Assembly: GCA_039707465.1 (NCBI GenBank)
Contig: CM077648.1
Coordinates: forward strand, 75,389,119 to 75,453,118
DNA from: Rhabdophis nuchalis
Lineage: Eukaryota > Chordata > Lepidosauria > Squamata > Natricidae
Reading direction: 5' to 3'
Length of the DNA: 64,000 nucleotides
The notes below the pieces were generated by a model that saw only the letters and a list, made by a program, of their open reading frames with translations, made no database searches and was not told where the DNA came from. This document shows, piece by piece, positions 11,708 to 22,466 of the stretch (position 1 is the first letter of the stretch; every line of letters starts with the position of its first letter). A program made the translations under genes and the position numbers.

Positions 11708-11967
11708 TCTTAAAGAAATAGCACTATTTCCTACGTTCAGTGGCAGTTTACAGGCTCAGAAAAACAGATCCTTGAATTAAAATCTTAGAAGCATTGACAA
11801 AATTGCAGTGCATATTTCTTTCATTTCACCACGCCATCTTCATAATGGATTTAATGCCCCTTTTCTTACATTTAGTTGGCTAATATACAGGGCTTTGGAA
11901 AAGGTGTTTCGTTAAATACCAGCCAACAGAGGAAACCTATACTGGATCTGCAACATCTTGCGTGGTA

Positions 11968-12322
11968 TAAAAGGGAAAGATAAAAGTTCCCCTCGCACAT
12001 CTGTGCTAGTCGTTCCAGTCTCGGGGGTGGTGCTCATCTCTATTTCAAAGCCAAAGAGCCAGCACTGTCCAAAGATGTCTGCGTGGTCATGTGGCCGGCA
12101 TGACTAATTGCCGAAGGCACAGATAACACTGTTATCTTCCCACCAAAAGTGGTTCCTATTTTTCTACTTGCATTTTTACATGCCTCCAAACTGCTAGGTT
12201 GGCAGAAGCTGGGACAAGTAACAGGAGCTCAGTCGTTATGTGGCACTAGGGATTCAAACCACCAAACTGCCAACCTTTCTGATGGACAAGTTCAGTATCT
12301 TAGCCATTGAGCCACCACATCC
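11968..12322 (-). mobile_element. Sauria-type SINE
   Basis: On the minus strand the head has GGCTCAATGGCTAAG (box A) and GGTTTGAATCCCTAG (box B), then the conserved body with AGCTTCTGCCAACCTAGC, GTCATGCCGGCCACATGACC and GGGAACTTTTATCTTTCC at the 3' end. This is the well-known tRNA-derived SINE of squamates, whose 3' end resembles Bov-B LINEs that mobilise it. A Bov-B fragment lies in the same window at 17.0-18.1 kb. Confidence 0.85.
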
Positions 12323-12710
12323 CTTAATTGCTTGGTATAGGCAACCCCAATAGAGTTTTTTTAAAAAAAAATCCTAATAGGAAATATATTACAAATAGTG
12401 AAGATTTTCTAACTGGAAATAGAATTTAAATAATAAAGCATGCTTTAATTGTATTCCACCATTTAAACATTTCATTTTTGAAACGTTTCTTATATTGGAA
12501 AGGAAGCATACAACATCTTCCAATTTAAATTGTTTTCTTTGAACATTATGCAAAAATGTTTAGAAGCTTGCTTATAAGTTTTGTGTATTTATATTTGTAT
12601 TTATATATCATATTTAAAAACCACCCATCTCCCTCACTGGGGGAGATTTTGCCTTTCTACATGTGTGTCTCTGTGTTGCTTGGACTGTAATGTTTTCCTT
12701 TTTTACAGTG

Positions 12711-12748
12711 CAGTGAATCCAAGCTGTGTTGTCAGCTTGGATTCACTG
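12711..12748. repeat. Perfect 16-bp hairpin
   Basis: CAGTGAATCCAAGCTG at 12711-12726 and its exact reverse complement at 12733-12748 enclose a 6-base loop. The pairing does not extend outward, so the stem is short for a microRNA precursor. No target duplication is visible. Confidence 0.75.
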
Positions 12749-13436
12749 GGTGTATAAATCTGCCACTTCTTATCTGTTATCTCTGTTGGCTGCTGGTTAG
12801 TCAATTAATCATTTTGATCCTTAATTCAGGCCTTGATCTCTTTTCAGAAGGGAATCCTAAGATATGAATAATTCTCTAATTGATTCGGTCTTCTCATTTC
12901 CCCTTCATATTTATAATCTTAGAGTCTTAATTTGCCTTTGTGAAGTTTCTTTTTTAGAAGTCTTTCTACAAGTGCCTGGGAGTTTTTCCCCCTTAGTTGA
13001 AGTGATTCATTGCCTAGAGACTTTAGATTTCCTTAGGCAAGCAAAAACTTTGGATATGAGTGCAAGGCATCATTTTTGTTATCTTCCTTCCTGCTATGAT
13101 GTTCTTCATTCAATTATATAATTTTAAAAATGTTGATCACTTCTGAAATGAATTTAAGGGAGAAAATTCACAGCCTTGCAATCAGTTTACCTATTAGTAT
13201 GCTTCCTCCTATAATGGATTTCTTTTTGTAGGAGCCTGAATAAAATGGGCATTTTCCTTCCTTTTGGTTTTCTCTCCTATGTTTCATTGTTAATGGACTT
13301 TGCTTTTTTTCTGCATAATTGTGTGTCTGACAGATTGTAGCCTCAAGAAGCCAGGCTCTCTGCTTCCATTAATATAGGCTACTCTGAATGAAGTAACCAT
13401 TCAGTATAAGATGCCAGCCCAGACTATACATGATGT
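12749..13436. other. AT-rich intron DNA, no gene seen
   Basis: No coding region or repeat was recognised. Confidence 0.4.
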
Positions 13437-13444
13437 ATAGTAAT

Positions 13445-13942
13445 CAGGGGTGGGTTCCTGCCAGTTCTAACCTCTTCTATAGAAGAGGTTCCACAAATCT
13501 ACAGGGCCGTTTAGAACCGGTTCCAGCTCTCTCCCCCCCCGCGCGTCCGCCCATCATCAAGATGAAGACCGAGAGGAGGAATTTTGGGAGTTGAAGTCCA
13601 CAAGTCTTAAAGCTGTCAGGTTTGAACACCCCTGGGAGTTTTTTCCCCTAAAGGGTTAAGGGTGCAAGGGTATTGTAACTTGACAGCTTTAAGACTTGCG
13701 TGCTTCAAATGCCAGAGTTTCTGAGCCAACATTTTGGTTGCTAAGCAAGAGCATTGTTAAGTGACTTTCACCACATTTTACAAGTTGGCCATGCCCACCC
13801 AGTCACATGACTACCAATCCACTCCCACTCTGCCACATGGCTGGCAAGCCACTCTCACCCGGTCACATGGCTGGCAAGCCACTCCCACAAAGCAGGCCAC
13901 ACCTACAGAAGAGGTTCTAAAGAAATTTGAAACCCACCACTG
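13445..13942. mobile_element. hAT non-autonomous element (GTGGGTT family), copy 1
   Basis: The ends are CAGGGGTGGGTTCC and GAAACCCACCACTG, flanked by perfect 8-bp duplications ATAGTAAT. The right 220 bp, including CATTTTGGTTGCTAAGCAAG and several (G)GCCACTCCCAC modules, is shared with the right end of the element at 56173-57859. The middle contains an arm-like piece of another hAT hairpin family (GGGAGTTGAAGTCCACAAG), so it is a composite. Confidence 0.85.
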
Positions 13943-13950
13943 ATAGTAAT

Positions 13951-15981
13951 GTAATAATACATCTGTCAGGAATGTCTATGTGCCTTTTTTTCTAAGTAGT
14001 TTTTAAGCCCATATAATTGGGCATGAGATCAAGTCTGTAAGCAACTGAATCATAGTAAGTAGTTTCAAAGAGAGTAGAATGTCAAAGTTCCTGTAGCGAT
14101 AACAAAGGAATTCCAGTCAATCTAGACATAGTTCATTTACTGCTTTAGTAAATTATTATGGCTTCCATATGCTGAAATAACAATGTATTTACACCCCACC
14201 CTTATAATGCAATTAGAAAACAATTTTGTTTTCAGATTGTTCTTCAAAGATTTTTAGTCAAAAATAGCTTTTCAAGATATTGTGATGAATAGTATTGATT
14301 CTGTCATGCTGGTTAGAGGTTGCAGTACTAAAACTAGTTTACAACTATTATATTGCAATAATCACAACACAACTCTCCTTGCCGTGCTCAATGGGGCATG
14401 TTTTTTCTGTTCTTTAGAATTTAGAGTTCATTCTGAGTTGTAATAATGTTTAACCTACTTGTTTTTCATCTTGATTGATGAAAAACGGACGAATGGGAAG
14501 AATCTTCACACAGTTGTAGAAAATCCTCAAGATTTGGGTTAGCACTGGCATATGTGTATAGTTTCCAGCCTTTCCTGCTCATCCCAGAGTTCTGTCAGTT
14601 TGCATGATAAATAGAAGCACTATCCAGTCAAGGTCAGATCTAACAATCTTATTACCATGGAAACAAGGTCTTAAGGATTCTGGTGCCTATTTTTGATAAA
14701 ACCCCGGTATTGTCCTTTTTGCTTTGAACTTCAGTATAGATTGAAGTGCTGAGTGCTATGTAACTTTGGCTGTTTTGTTGTATGTCTGTATGACTTTTAT
14801 TTGTTGTAAATCCTTGTTCCCAAAAAATCTACGTTAGAAAACAGATTCATTGAGCGTGGCGTCCATTAATGGTTTCTGTGTGAGGTTTTGAGCTTGGGGA
14901 TGCCTTCCCTGGCTCCTGGCACTCACCTTGAGAATAGCTGACAATTTCTTCAGATGTTGCCAGTCTTTTCTTGAGAAGCAACTACCTGGAGCACAGATGG
15001 GCAATCATACAGCTTCCTCCTTGTCTGGGGAAATTCTGTTCATTCGAGCATAAAGCTCAGCTACCAGCAATCTCCTTAATGTCATTTCTGCTGCTTATTG
15101 GACATTGCCTGGACATTGTTATAGGTTTATATGCCTATGCAGTTTATTAATGTTGTTTCTTTATCTATATATGATTATAAGTATATTCCTACAACTAAAT
15201 ATATTCTTATTACATAGCAAAACTATTATAAATTTAAGTTCAGTAGTGTTGAATTAACTTTTTTTTAGTTTACAATGGAAGTACATTATTTCTTATTATA
15301 CACTTTAACTGTTCTTCTAGGATATCCTCTGGCATCCAGTCAATGCTTGAGGAACTTTGCTTATTTTAAGCAGTACAATGACAGAACTAGTTATTTTATC
15401 TTGTAGCATATTGGAGACAACTATTAATTAGTAGTTAAAATACATTCTAGAAAACAACAGATGGAATTATGATGTGAAATCTATCAGGTTCTTCAGAGAG
15501 TGTAGCTGTATTCAGAATTGTATTTGGGGTATCATGCTTCTTTTGTCTGCATGTCAGAGGTGACACCTTCAAGGCGTGGGGAAAATGAAAGCATAAACTC
15601 ATGAAAGTCATTCTTAGCTCTTCCACTGTTATTTGAAGATAATAGTTTTGGCTTATCTCATGATGCTTTTAAGAATTAGTGAGGTAATATATGTGAACTG
15701 TGTAAATGCTAAGTATTATTAAGGGATCTGAAATTGGACCCCAGGGCTTATCATTAGTTCAATTATTTGGTAGAATAGTTTGCTCAATTATGTTGGCATG
15801 CATGCTATATTTTTCCCCTTAGTGCTGATAGGACAGTTTATCCATTCCTTTATAAACTGCCTATCATCTAAGCCCTGGCTATTGAACAGAACCCAAGAAT
15901 TTTGTGGGAGGGAGGGGCAAATATCACAAGAAGCATTAAATACAGCAACACTGCTCCATCCTGTTATATAAATTATAATTA
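13951..15981. other. Intron DNA, no gene seen
   Basis: About 2 kb of AT-rich sequence without a recognised gene or repeat. Confidence 0.4.
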
Positions 15982-16360
15982 TAGGTAGTGCTTAACTTAC
16001 CAAATGCTCATTAAAGTTACAATAGTGCTAAAAAAAGAGATTTATGATTAATCCTCAAACTTGGTGCATAGCATCCCTGCAGTCACATGACTGTGATTTG
16101 GGTGCTCTGCAACCATTGTGCAGTTATAACAGTTGTAGCGTCATGTGATATGAGATCCCCATTTGCAACTTTCACAACCAGCCTCTGATAAGGCAAATCA
16201 TTGGGGAAACCAGCAGGAAGTTGCAAGCCATGGTCAAAGCGGTTTGCTTAACAACAGCTGTTGAAGCTGTTGAGATATGGGTCATGAGATGTTTCACTTT
16301 ATGATTGCATTGCCTAGTGGCAGAGTTGTTGGTCCATTGTCATTGGTAAGTGCACTCCTA
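15982..16360. mobile_element. TA-flanked TIR element (Tc1/mariner type)
   Basis: TAGGTAGTGCTTAAC at the left is matched imperfectly by the reverse complement TAGGAGTGCACTTAC at the right. The ends are bounded by TA. The interior has CAGTCACATGACTGTG and ACAGTTGTAGCGTCATGTGA, as in the abundant squamate repeats of this kind. It encodes no transposase and is diverged. Confidence 0.55.
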
Positions 16361-17039
16361 ATGTAGATGTATCTTTGTTGACACAGTTGTTAATGTTAAG
16401 TAAAATAAAACAAAACGAAGTAAATAAGCATTCTTTATTATTCAATTACATTTCTACCACAAGTCAATTACTTGCTTATTCCACCTTAGTAAGCCATTGT
16501 AATCCACTGCTTTTCTTGTGCATAAAATTATTCTTATTGATTCTGAACATACAGCATGACTGAAATGATGTAGCTGATGCAAATTACTGCATTGATGTAA
16601 TGGCATGTAAGAGTGACCTTGTGGAATGAGAGGAAGAGATGATCTAGTAAACAATCAGAGAAGAGAGTGGGGAGCTCATATATGCTTAATGGTCAGATAA
16701 AGACCCACCCAGTGGAGCAGGCAATTAAAATTCCAGGAAGGAGATTTGTACTTTCAGATATGTAAGATTCTGTTAATGTAGTCTTACAATAAAGTAGAAT
16801 TAGCTCCTCTGATTGTGTTTCCTGTTTTACCTGAGAGGGCTAACATCTGGTTATTAAGATGGAACATAGAAATAACCCTGATTGCTTTTGAAAATCAAAA
16901 GAAATCATATAATAGATGGATTATTTCTATCATAATTAATGATCTTCCCATTTTGGCATGGTTCTCCTAATGAATATACAGTATATCAGGGCTTCTCAGT
17001 CTGCGGGTCATTGCTATAATAGAATATATCCATCTTACT
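16361..17039. other. Intron DNA, no gene seen
   Basis: No coding region or repeat was recognised. Confidence 0.4.
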
Positions 17040-17700
17040 ACTGGTCATCTGGTCACCCTCTTTCTTTTTCCTTTCATCTTTCCCAGCATTTGTGCTTCTC
17101 CATAGAGCTGATCTTTGTCTAACGTGTCCGAAGGACGATCATTTGAGCAAGTGTCAATAATTTTCCTATCCTGCATCATCAAAGTTATGTACTTGTATTT
17201 GTTTCTATAGGGTATTACATGGAATACAGTACTATTATGTGCACTAGTATGATCTTTGTAGTATGGCATCATGGCATCTTAATATCTTCTAAATGCCTTT
17301 ACAAGTACTCTGCCAAGTTCTAGTCCTAGGGATATTTCTTGACTGTTTGTTCCTTTATTGTTGATGGTTGATCTTAAAAGGCAGAAGCTGTCTACTACTA
17401 CTGTATCTTTGCTATCTGCTCTAAAACAGTTTACTCTATATGTTCTCATTAGTTTGGTCTTTAAATTTAAATTTAAATTTATGTTTTTACTGTGGTTCTT
17501 GTAGATTGGCCATCAGAGTAGTGTCACCTGCATAGCACAGGTTATTGATGTTTCTTCCTCCAATTTTAAAACCTTTGCAGATCCTCTTCCAATCCATCTT
17601 CTCAATATATTCAGCAGATAGGTTGAATAAAAAAAGGGGAAAGTATGCATGTCGTATCTCAAGTCAGTAAGGTCTGTAAGGTCAGTAAATTGAAGGAGTA
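17040..17700 (-). pseudogene. Bov-B/RTE LINE, 3' part of ORF2 (minus)
   Basis: Read on the minus strand from about 17690 the frames, with one frameshift in a T run, give CILSP, FNLSAEYIEKMDW, GGRNINNLCYAGDTTLMA and, further on, LYGEAQMLGKMKGKRKR. This is the order of RT motif B, motif C and the C-terminal region of RTE/Bov-B ORF2. The catalytic box reads YAGD instead of YADD, and stops interrupt the rest. The preceding part of the same ORF lies next to it in the opposite orientation (17793-18130). Confidence 0.7.
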
Positions 17701-17792
17701 GAATTTACATTCCAATAAAAAAAGCAAACTATCAGAGCATGCAAAATATCGTACAATATTCTTAATTTCATATGGTAACCAAATAAACTTAG

Positions 17793-18130
17793 ATGGATAG
17801 TATAACCTTTGTTGTCATTGTGCATCATGCATACAACAATATTGGTTATGAACTAACTTTAGGGTTATGTAACACAGTCAGAACCCTACATGGTAAAGAA
17901 GGGGCCAAAAACATTGTTAATGCATGCTGGATAATTGAAAAAAATGAAAGAATACCAAAAGTAAGTCAATATGTAATTCATTGATTATAGAAAGGTCTTT
18001 GATTTGGTTGCTCATGTCAAGATGAAGAATGGTATTAGATAAATGGGAAGCCCAGAACATCTCTTTGTCCTCATGCAAATCCAGATTCCCACAGAACTTA
18101 GTGAAACAGACTGGCTCCAGGTTGACCAGA
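17793..18130 (+). pseudogene. Bov-B/RTE LINE, inverted 5' part (plus)
   Basis: On the + strand two frames give GLCNTVRTLHG and WIIEKNERIPK, then FIDYRKVFDLV (RT motif A) and MGSPEHLFVLM, ending at ETDWLQV. In the family this is the segment just before the motif B region. So it joins exactly to the missing front of the minus-strand piece at 17040-17700, but it is inverted relative to it. That is the expected result of twin priming during LINE integration. In-frame stops show that it is dead. Confidence 0.65.
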
Positions 18131-18800
18131 TTTAGTCGTATAACATGGTTAAATGTCTATGGAGATTCTCAGTCATCCAGGTCATGGTTGCCCCAAAGGC
18201 GCTTTTTTCAATAGGCAACTTGACTTTCTGGTTTTTCTTTTAAGACATTTCGCTTCTCATCCAAACTTCTTCTTCCTCTGACTGGATGGCGGGAATGGAA
18301 GGATTTATACACGTTGCAGACAGCTGGTCATTTGCATTCTTTTAGTGGGTCGTTAAGATCACCTGGAGGTTTATCTTTGTCATCAGGGTCACCTGAGTGG
18401 TGCAAATTGGTGTGGAGCCTTTTTGGAACTGTTGAAAGGACTGCGTTGTATATTGGAGATAGATAACTTCATATCCCTCTCTCTCTGTTGAGAGAAGGCT
18501 ATTCAATTTTGACATAACTGGCCTCTTTAACCACTCTTTCAAACCAGTGATCATCTCTGTCCAAAATATGGACTTTGTTGTCTTCAAAAGAGTGGCCTGT
18601 GTCTTTTAAATGCAGATGAACTGCTTAATGTAGTCCCGATGTGCTTGTTGTCCTATGTTGTGCCAGGCAATTATGAAGTGATTGTTTTGTTTCCCCAATG
18701 TACAGATCTGCACATGGCTCACTGCACTGTACTGCACATACCACGTTGCTCAGTTTCTGTAGGAGTCGAGCATTTTGAATACACCTGTCTTTCAGTTTTT
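18131..18800 (-). mobile_element. Penelope-like element, GIY-YIG endonuclease and 3' tail
   Basis: On the minus strand, about 18790-18340, the frames give CSEPCADLYIGETKQSL, LKDTGHSFEDNKVHILDRD, WFERVVKEASYVK and SLNRE. This is the C-terminal GIY-YIG endonuclease of a Penelope-like retroelement (Neptune type). The downstream tail contains TTGGATGAGAAGCGAAATGT and CATGACCTGGATGACTGAGA, a tail that is common in snake genomes. There is a stop just before SLNRE and another after the EN core. It directly adjoins the inverted Bov-B piece. The RT domain is missing. Confidence 0.75.
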
Positions 18801-19779
18801 ATGTGGTGGTATTATTATTTTATCCTATATGAGGGAAACAGACAAATAGATCCTACATTATTGTTGTAGAGGGCAATAATCTTATATTTGTTGATGATGA
18901 AAGTATGACTGCCTCACGTGGCTCAGTGAAAAAAATCTTCTTTGATAGTGGATATGTTGAAGTCCTCGGTTAATATGTTACTGTTTACTGGAAATTTGCA
19001 TTATAGTGACATCTCAGCACTAGAACTGTTCTAATATAAAATACAAATCAGATAATGTTATAAAAATAGTTCATAGGCATTATTTGTTTCTTACATTTGT
19101 TTGCTTTTTCCTATTTTTAAAATTTTTGTAAAAACCAATAAAACTTTTTTTTCATAAAATTATAGAACGTATCACTTCTATCAATACATTCTTAGTTTTC
19201 TGCTCTGTTTTCTTCATTTCTTAGTTCTGGTCCTCTTACAATTAATACTCAGCTGCCAGTCATTGACCTCTTTCTGTTTATTTATTTTAAAAGTTCTCAA
19301 CCTGAATCTTCAATTCCCATAGCAACTGCAACTAAGGCAGGTAGAACTACCAGGCAGAATTGGCTTTAGGTCCATTTGATTACATTTTAACTCCATACAG
19401 AAGAGCGGAAACACTATATAAATGCATCCCTCACTGTAAATATAAATAAAGGATTACAGAATTCACAGTCATCTTTCTGTGTCTTCTCCTTAGTTCCTGC
19501 CAAAGTTTTACAAGTAAGTTAATTTTAAACTTTTTAAAAAAAAATTGGGATGGAATGTATGGAGAAGCAATCCCTATGAAAGGTTTTTTCTTAAAATATT
19601 TTTATTAATCCCACTTTCTGAATTGCCCTTACACAGGTGCCGTGATAGCATTCTTCAAATTCTAATGTTATCTGTTGATATAAATTGATATCATGTGACA
19701 TGTCAAAGGTAAAGAGTGGCTGAATTCCAAAATTTGAATCCCTTTTTACCTTTTTGGAGGTTAGGGAAAATTAAGGAGC
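18801..19779. other. AT-rich intron DNA, no gene seen
   Basis: No coding region or clear repeat was recognised. Confidence 0.4.
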
Positions 19780-19919
19780 GTAGCAGGCTTCCCATTGGTT
19801 ACTGATCTGACAGCTCGCATATAAAAGAGCTTTCAGGCTACAAGTGTGTGTTTGTTCAGTTCGTGTTAATAAAGGTTGTTGCATCCATTCCGTCTCCATG
19901 CTTTTTCCTCAGAGCCTAC
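19780..19919 (+). repeat. 5' LTR of the Gypsy-type element
   Basis: It begins CGTAGCAGGCTTCCC (TGTAGCAGG in the 3' copy) and ends near CTCAGAGCCTA. It has an inverted CCAAT box (CCCATTGGTT), a TATA box (CATATAAAAG) and AATAAAG. The TATA box lies between GACAGCT and AGCTTTC, an inverted repeat with one mismatch that is perfect in the 3' LTR. Confidence 0.85.
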
Positions 19920-19937
19920 TGGCGACGAAGGTGGGAT
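19920..19937 (+). promoter_or_regulatory. Primer-binding-site region
   Basis: TGGCGACGAAGGTGGGA follows the 5' LTR directly, the position of a tRNA primer-binding site. I cannot assign the tRNA by eye. Confidence 0.5.
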
Positions 19938-19982
19938 TCTGAGAGGAAATCAATCGATTTCTCAAAGTAATAGCGACTGACA

Positions 19983-20797
19983 ATGTTCCTCACAATGACG
20001 GCAATACCTCCCTTCGCCGTGTTCACACCAGAAAGGGAATCTTGGGAAGCGTTCATTCAGCACTCCAAATGCTTCCTTATTGCCCATGATTTTACTGAGA
20101 TATCCACAGAGAGGAAGAGGGGATATTTCCTAAGTTTATGTGGGCCAGAGATGTTCTCTAAGGCCCGAGCTTTGGCAGCTCCAGCATTAGTTCACGCTGT
20201 GCCTTGGGATGTTCTGCTTGCCAAGTTAAAGGGGCATTGCACTGGCTCCATCTTGTTTTGCCAGGCGGTTTGCTTTTTGCCAATGCAGAAAGAGACAGAA
20301 AGAGACAGAAACTGTAAGCCAGTTTATGGCATCGCTCACACAAGCCGCTATCTATTGTGAGTTCTCAGACCTGGTGAAGCTTTATTGGAATAATTGGTCT
20401 GCGGAAGCAAAGATTTGCGACTCCAACGCCAACTGTTAGCTAGGTCTGAACTGATGCTGACTATTGCCCTCGATGAAGTGCAAGTGGCTGAACAGTCAGA
20501 CCGCTCCGCAGCAGAAATAAAGAAGTATCGAGCCGCCCACAACCAAACCTCAGCAACAGCTTTTGTGAACCAACAAGCGGCTGAAGAAGAGGACAAGACA
20601 TGGGCAGCCGATGAAGTGAGCCATCTGAAATTAACCGCATCCAACTGCTGGAAGCAACCCACAAAATTACCTCAGGCAGGCTGCCTGAGTTGTGGCATAA
20701 GCGGTCCACTTGCTGGTTCATGTCAGCCACTTGTCAGTGATGTGGCAAAACTGGACGTCTTGCATATGTGTGTCATGCTACTCTTCCAACTATAGAC
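19983..20797 (+). pseudogene. gag-like gene relic of the Gypsy-type element
   Basis: The first 100 codons from 19983 resemble the capsid-type domain of Gypsy elements (WEAFIQHSKCFLIAHDF followed by a YFLSLCGPE-like stretch). The frame then shifts. At 20680-20777 two tandem CCHC zinc knuckles can be read across a stop: the first has the spacing C-x2-C-x4-Pro-x4-C and the second C-x2-C-x4-Arg-x4-C, so in both the His is lost. The gene cannot make an intact product. Confidence 0.7.
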
Positions 20798-20929
20798 AAT
20801 AGTTGACCTACAAATCAACCATGTGAAAGACGTCCATTCCAGGCCAGAGATGACTGCCATGCCATTGACTGAGATGAAGACGTCACGGAAACTGTCAACA
20901 CCGCATCCGCGGGGAAACACAACTGCCAG

Positions 20930-21270
20930 AAGATGTATATTACTGTACTCCTTGAGGGAGCTCCATCTAAAATGGAGATTGACACGGGATCAGCTAAATC
21001 CATTATAGCCTGGGCACCCTCAAGAGGCTACTGCCCAACTTTTCAAAAGGCAACTTGACCCATAGAAACTGCATTTTAAAAGATTACCAAAATAATCCTA
21101 TTCCTATAGTGGTCAGTGGAAGTTTCAAAATTGAGCATGGCCAATTCAAGGGCTCCCTACCCTTGATAGTTGTAGATGGCCCGTTAGCCACTTTATTAGG
21201 GCTAGAGTGGTTTGCAGCTTTGGGTCACACAACTGAGATTGCTGCTGACTTTGACCAAGGAATTTGAAGA
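20930..21270 (+). pseudogene. pol relic: aspartic protease
   Basis: An IDTGSA motif at about 20978-20995 is the active-site loop of a retroviral-type aspartic protease. It is followed, in another frame, by LLGLEW at about 21195, the usual end of this protease in Gypsy elements. A stop and a frameshift separate the two. Confidence 0.75.
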
Positions 21271-21834
21271 TGTTTTTAGCAATGGTTTGGGTAAATATAC
21301 CAGCTTCTCAATCTCTTTTTATTTGGATGCAAAATGTCGCACCTATCCAGTTAAAGGTCACAGTGGACTGAGTTCCTAGTGGCATATTGTTACCGCTTGG
21401 AATACAGGCCAGGAAGACTCATGGGTCATGCGGATGGCCTGAGCTGCTTCCCCTTGCCTGTGGAGGCTCAGGACACAACTCTGGCATCCACAGTCCTCAT
21501 GATTGAGGACTTGGAATTGCCTCTCTATGCCACCGATTTAGCCGGGCACTCTAGAACCAACCCCATTCTCTCCCAAGTAATAGACTGGGTCCTCAGGGGC
21601 TTGCCTAGGAGGGAGGTGTCAGAGCAGTTCCTGCCATACTTCTATAGGCGGCTGAAACTTTTGGAACTCAAGGCCTGTCTATTATGGAGGAACAGAGTCG
21701 TGGTTTCCCCACCTCTGTGCACACCCATTTTGCATCACCTCCACGTGGGTCACCCAGGCATAGCTAGGATGAAGGACGTGGGCTGTAGCTATGGTGGCCC
21801 AAATTGGATGCGAGATAGCAAAATGTGTGGCTGA
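21255..21834 (+). pseudogene. pol relic: RT start fused by deletion to RNase H end and integrase zinc finger
   Basis: FEDVFSNGLGKY (about 21255-21290) is the N-terminal edge of the RT. The catalytic RT core is missing. After about 21360 the sequence continues with YRLEYRPGRLMGHADGLS, the end of RNase H, and then the integrase N-terminus with LHHLHVGHPG (the two His of the HHCC finger) and the first Cys near 21825. The sequence is interrupted at 21834 by an L2 insertion, just before the second Cys. Confidence 0.75.
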
Positions 21835-22466
21835 ATCAAGCCCTGGTCACCTCCCGCCTAGACTACTGTAACACTCTCTACATGGGGCTTCCCTTGAGGT
21901 GCACCAGGAGGCTCAAGTTGGTCCAGAATGCGGCCGCGCGGGGGATTTTGGGAGCATCTAGATGCTCCCATGTGACACCTCTCCTGCGTGAGCTGCACTG
22001 GCTGCCTGTGGCTTTCCGGGTGCGCTTCAAGATATTAGTGACCACCTTTAAAGTGCTCCATGGCAATGGACCTGGCTATTTGCAAGACCGCCTCCTGCTG
22101 CCAAATACCTCCCACCGACCACTTCGCTTCCACAGAGAGGGCCTCCTCAGGGTGCCGTCGGCCAGACAATGTCGGCTGGCGACCCCCAGGGGGAGAGCCT
22201 TCTCTGTGGCAGCTCCTGCCCTTTGGAATGACCTACCCCCTGAACTACTTACCATCACAGACCTATGTCTCTTCCGTCGGGCCCTGAAGACACATTTATT
22301 TCGTGCTGCCGGCCTCTCATAGTTTTTAATTGATTTTAGTACGGGGTTTTAACTGCAGGCCAATACATTTAATACATTTTAATATATCATTTTAGCTTTT
22401 GTACTACCCATTTTTACTATGGCTGTGCACCGCCCTGAGTCCCAGAAGGGAGAAGGGCGGTATATA
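21835..22466 (+). mobile_element. L2-like LINE, 3' end, inside the Gypsy integrase
   Basis: It starts within the RT C-terminal region ([20 protein letters not shown]) and stays open to a stop at 22320. The 3' UTR has CCGCCCTGAGTCCCAGAAGG and ends TATATAAATT without a longer simple-repeat tail, because another L2 starts immediately. Confidence 0.9.

Noticed and set aside
12711..12748. microRNA precursor
   Set aside because: The stem is only 16 bp and does not extend, too short for Drosha/Dicer processing as usually defined.
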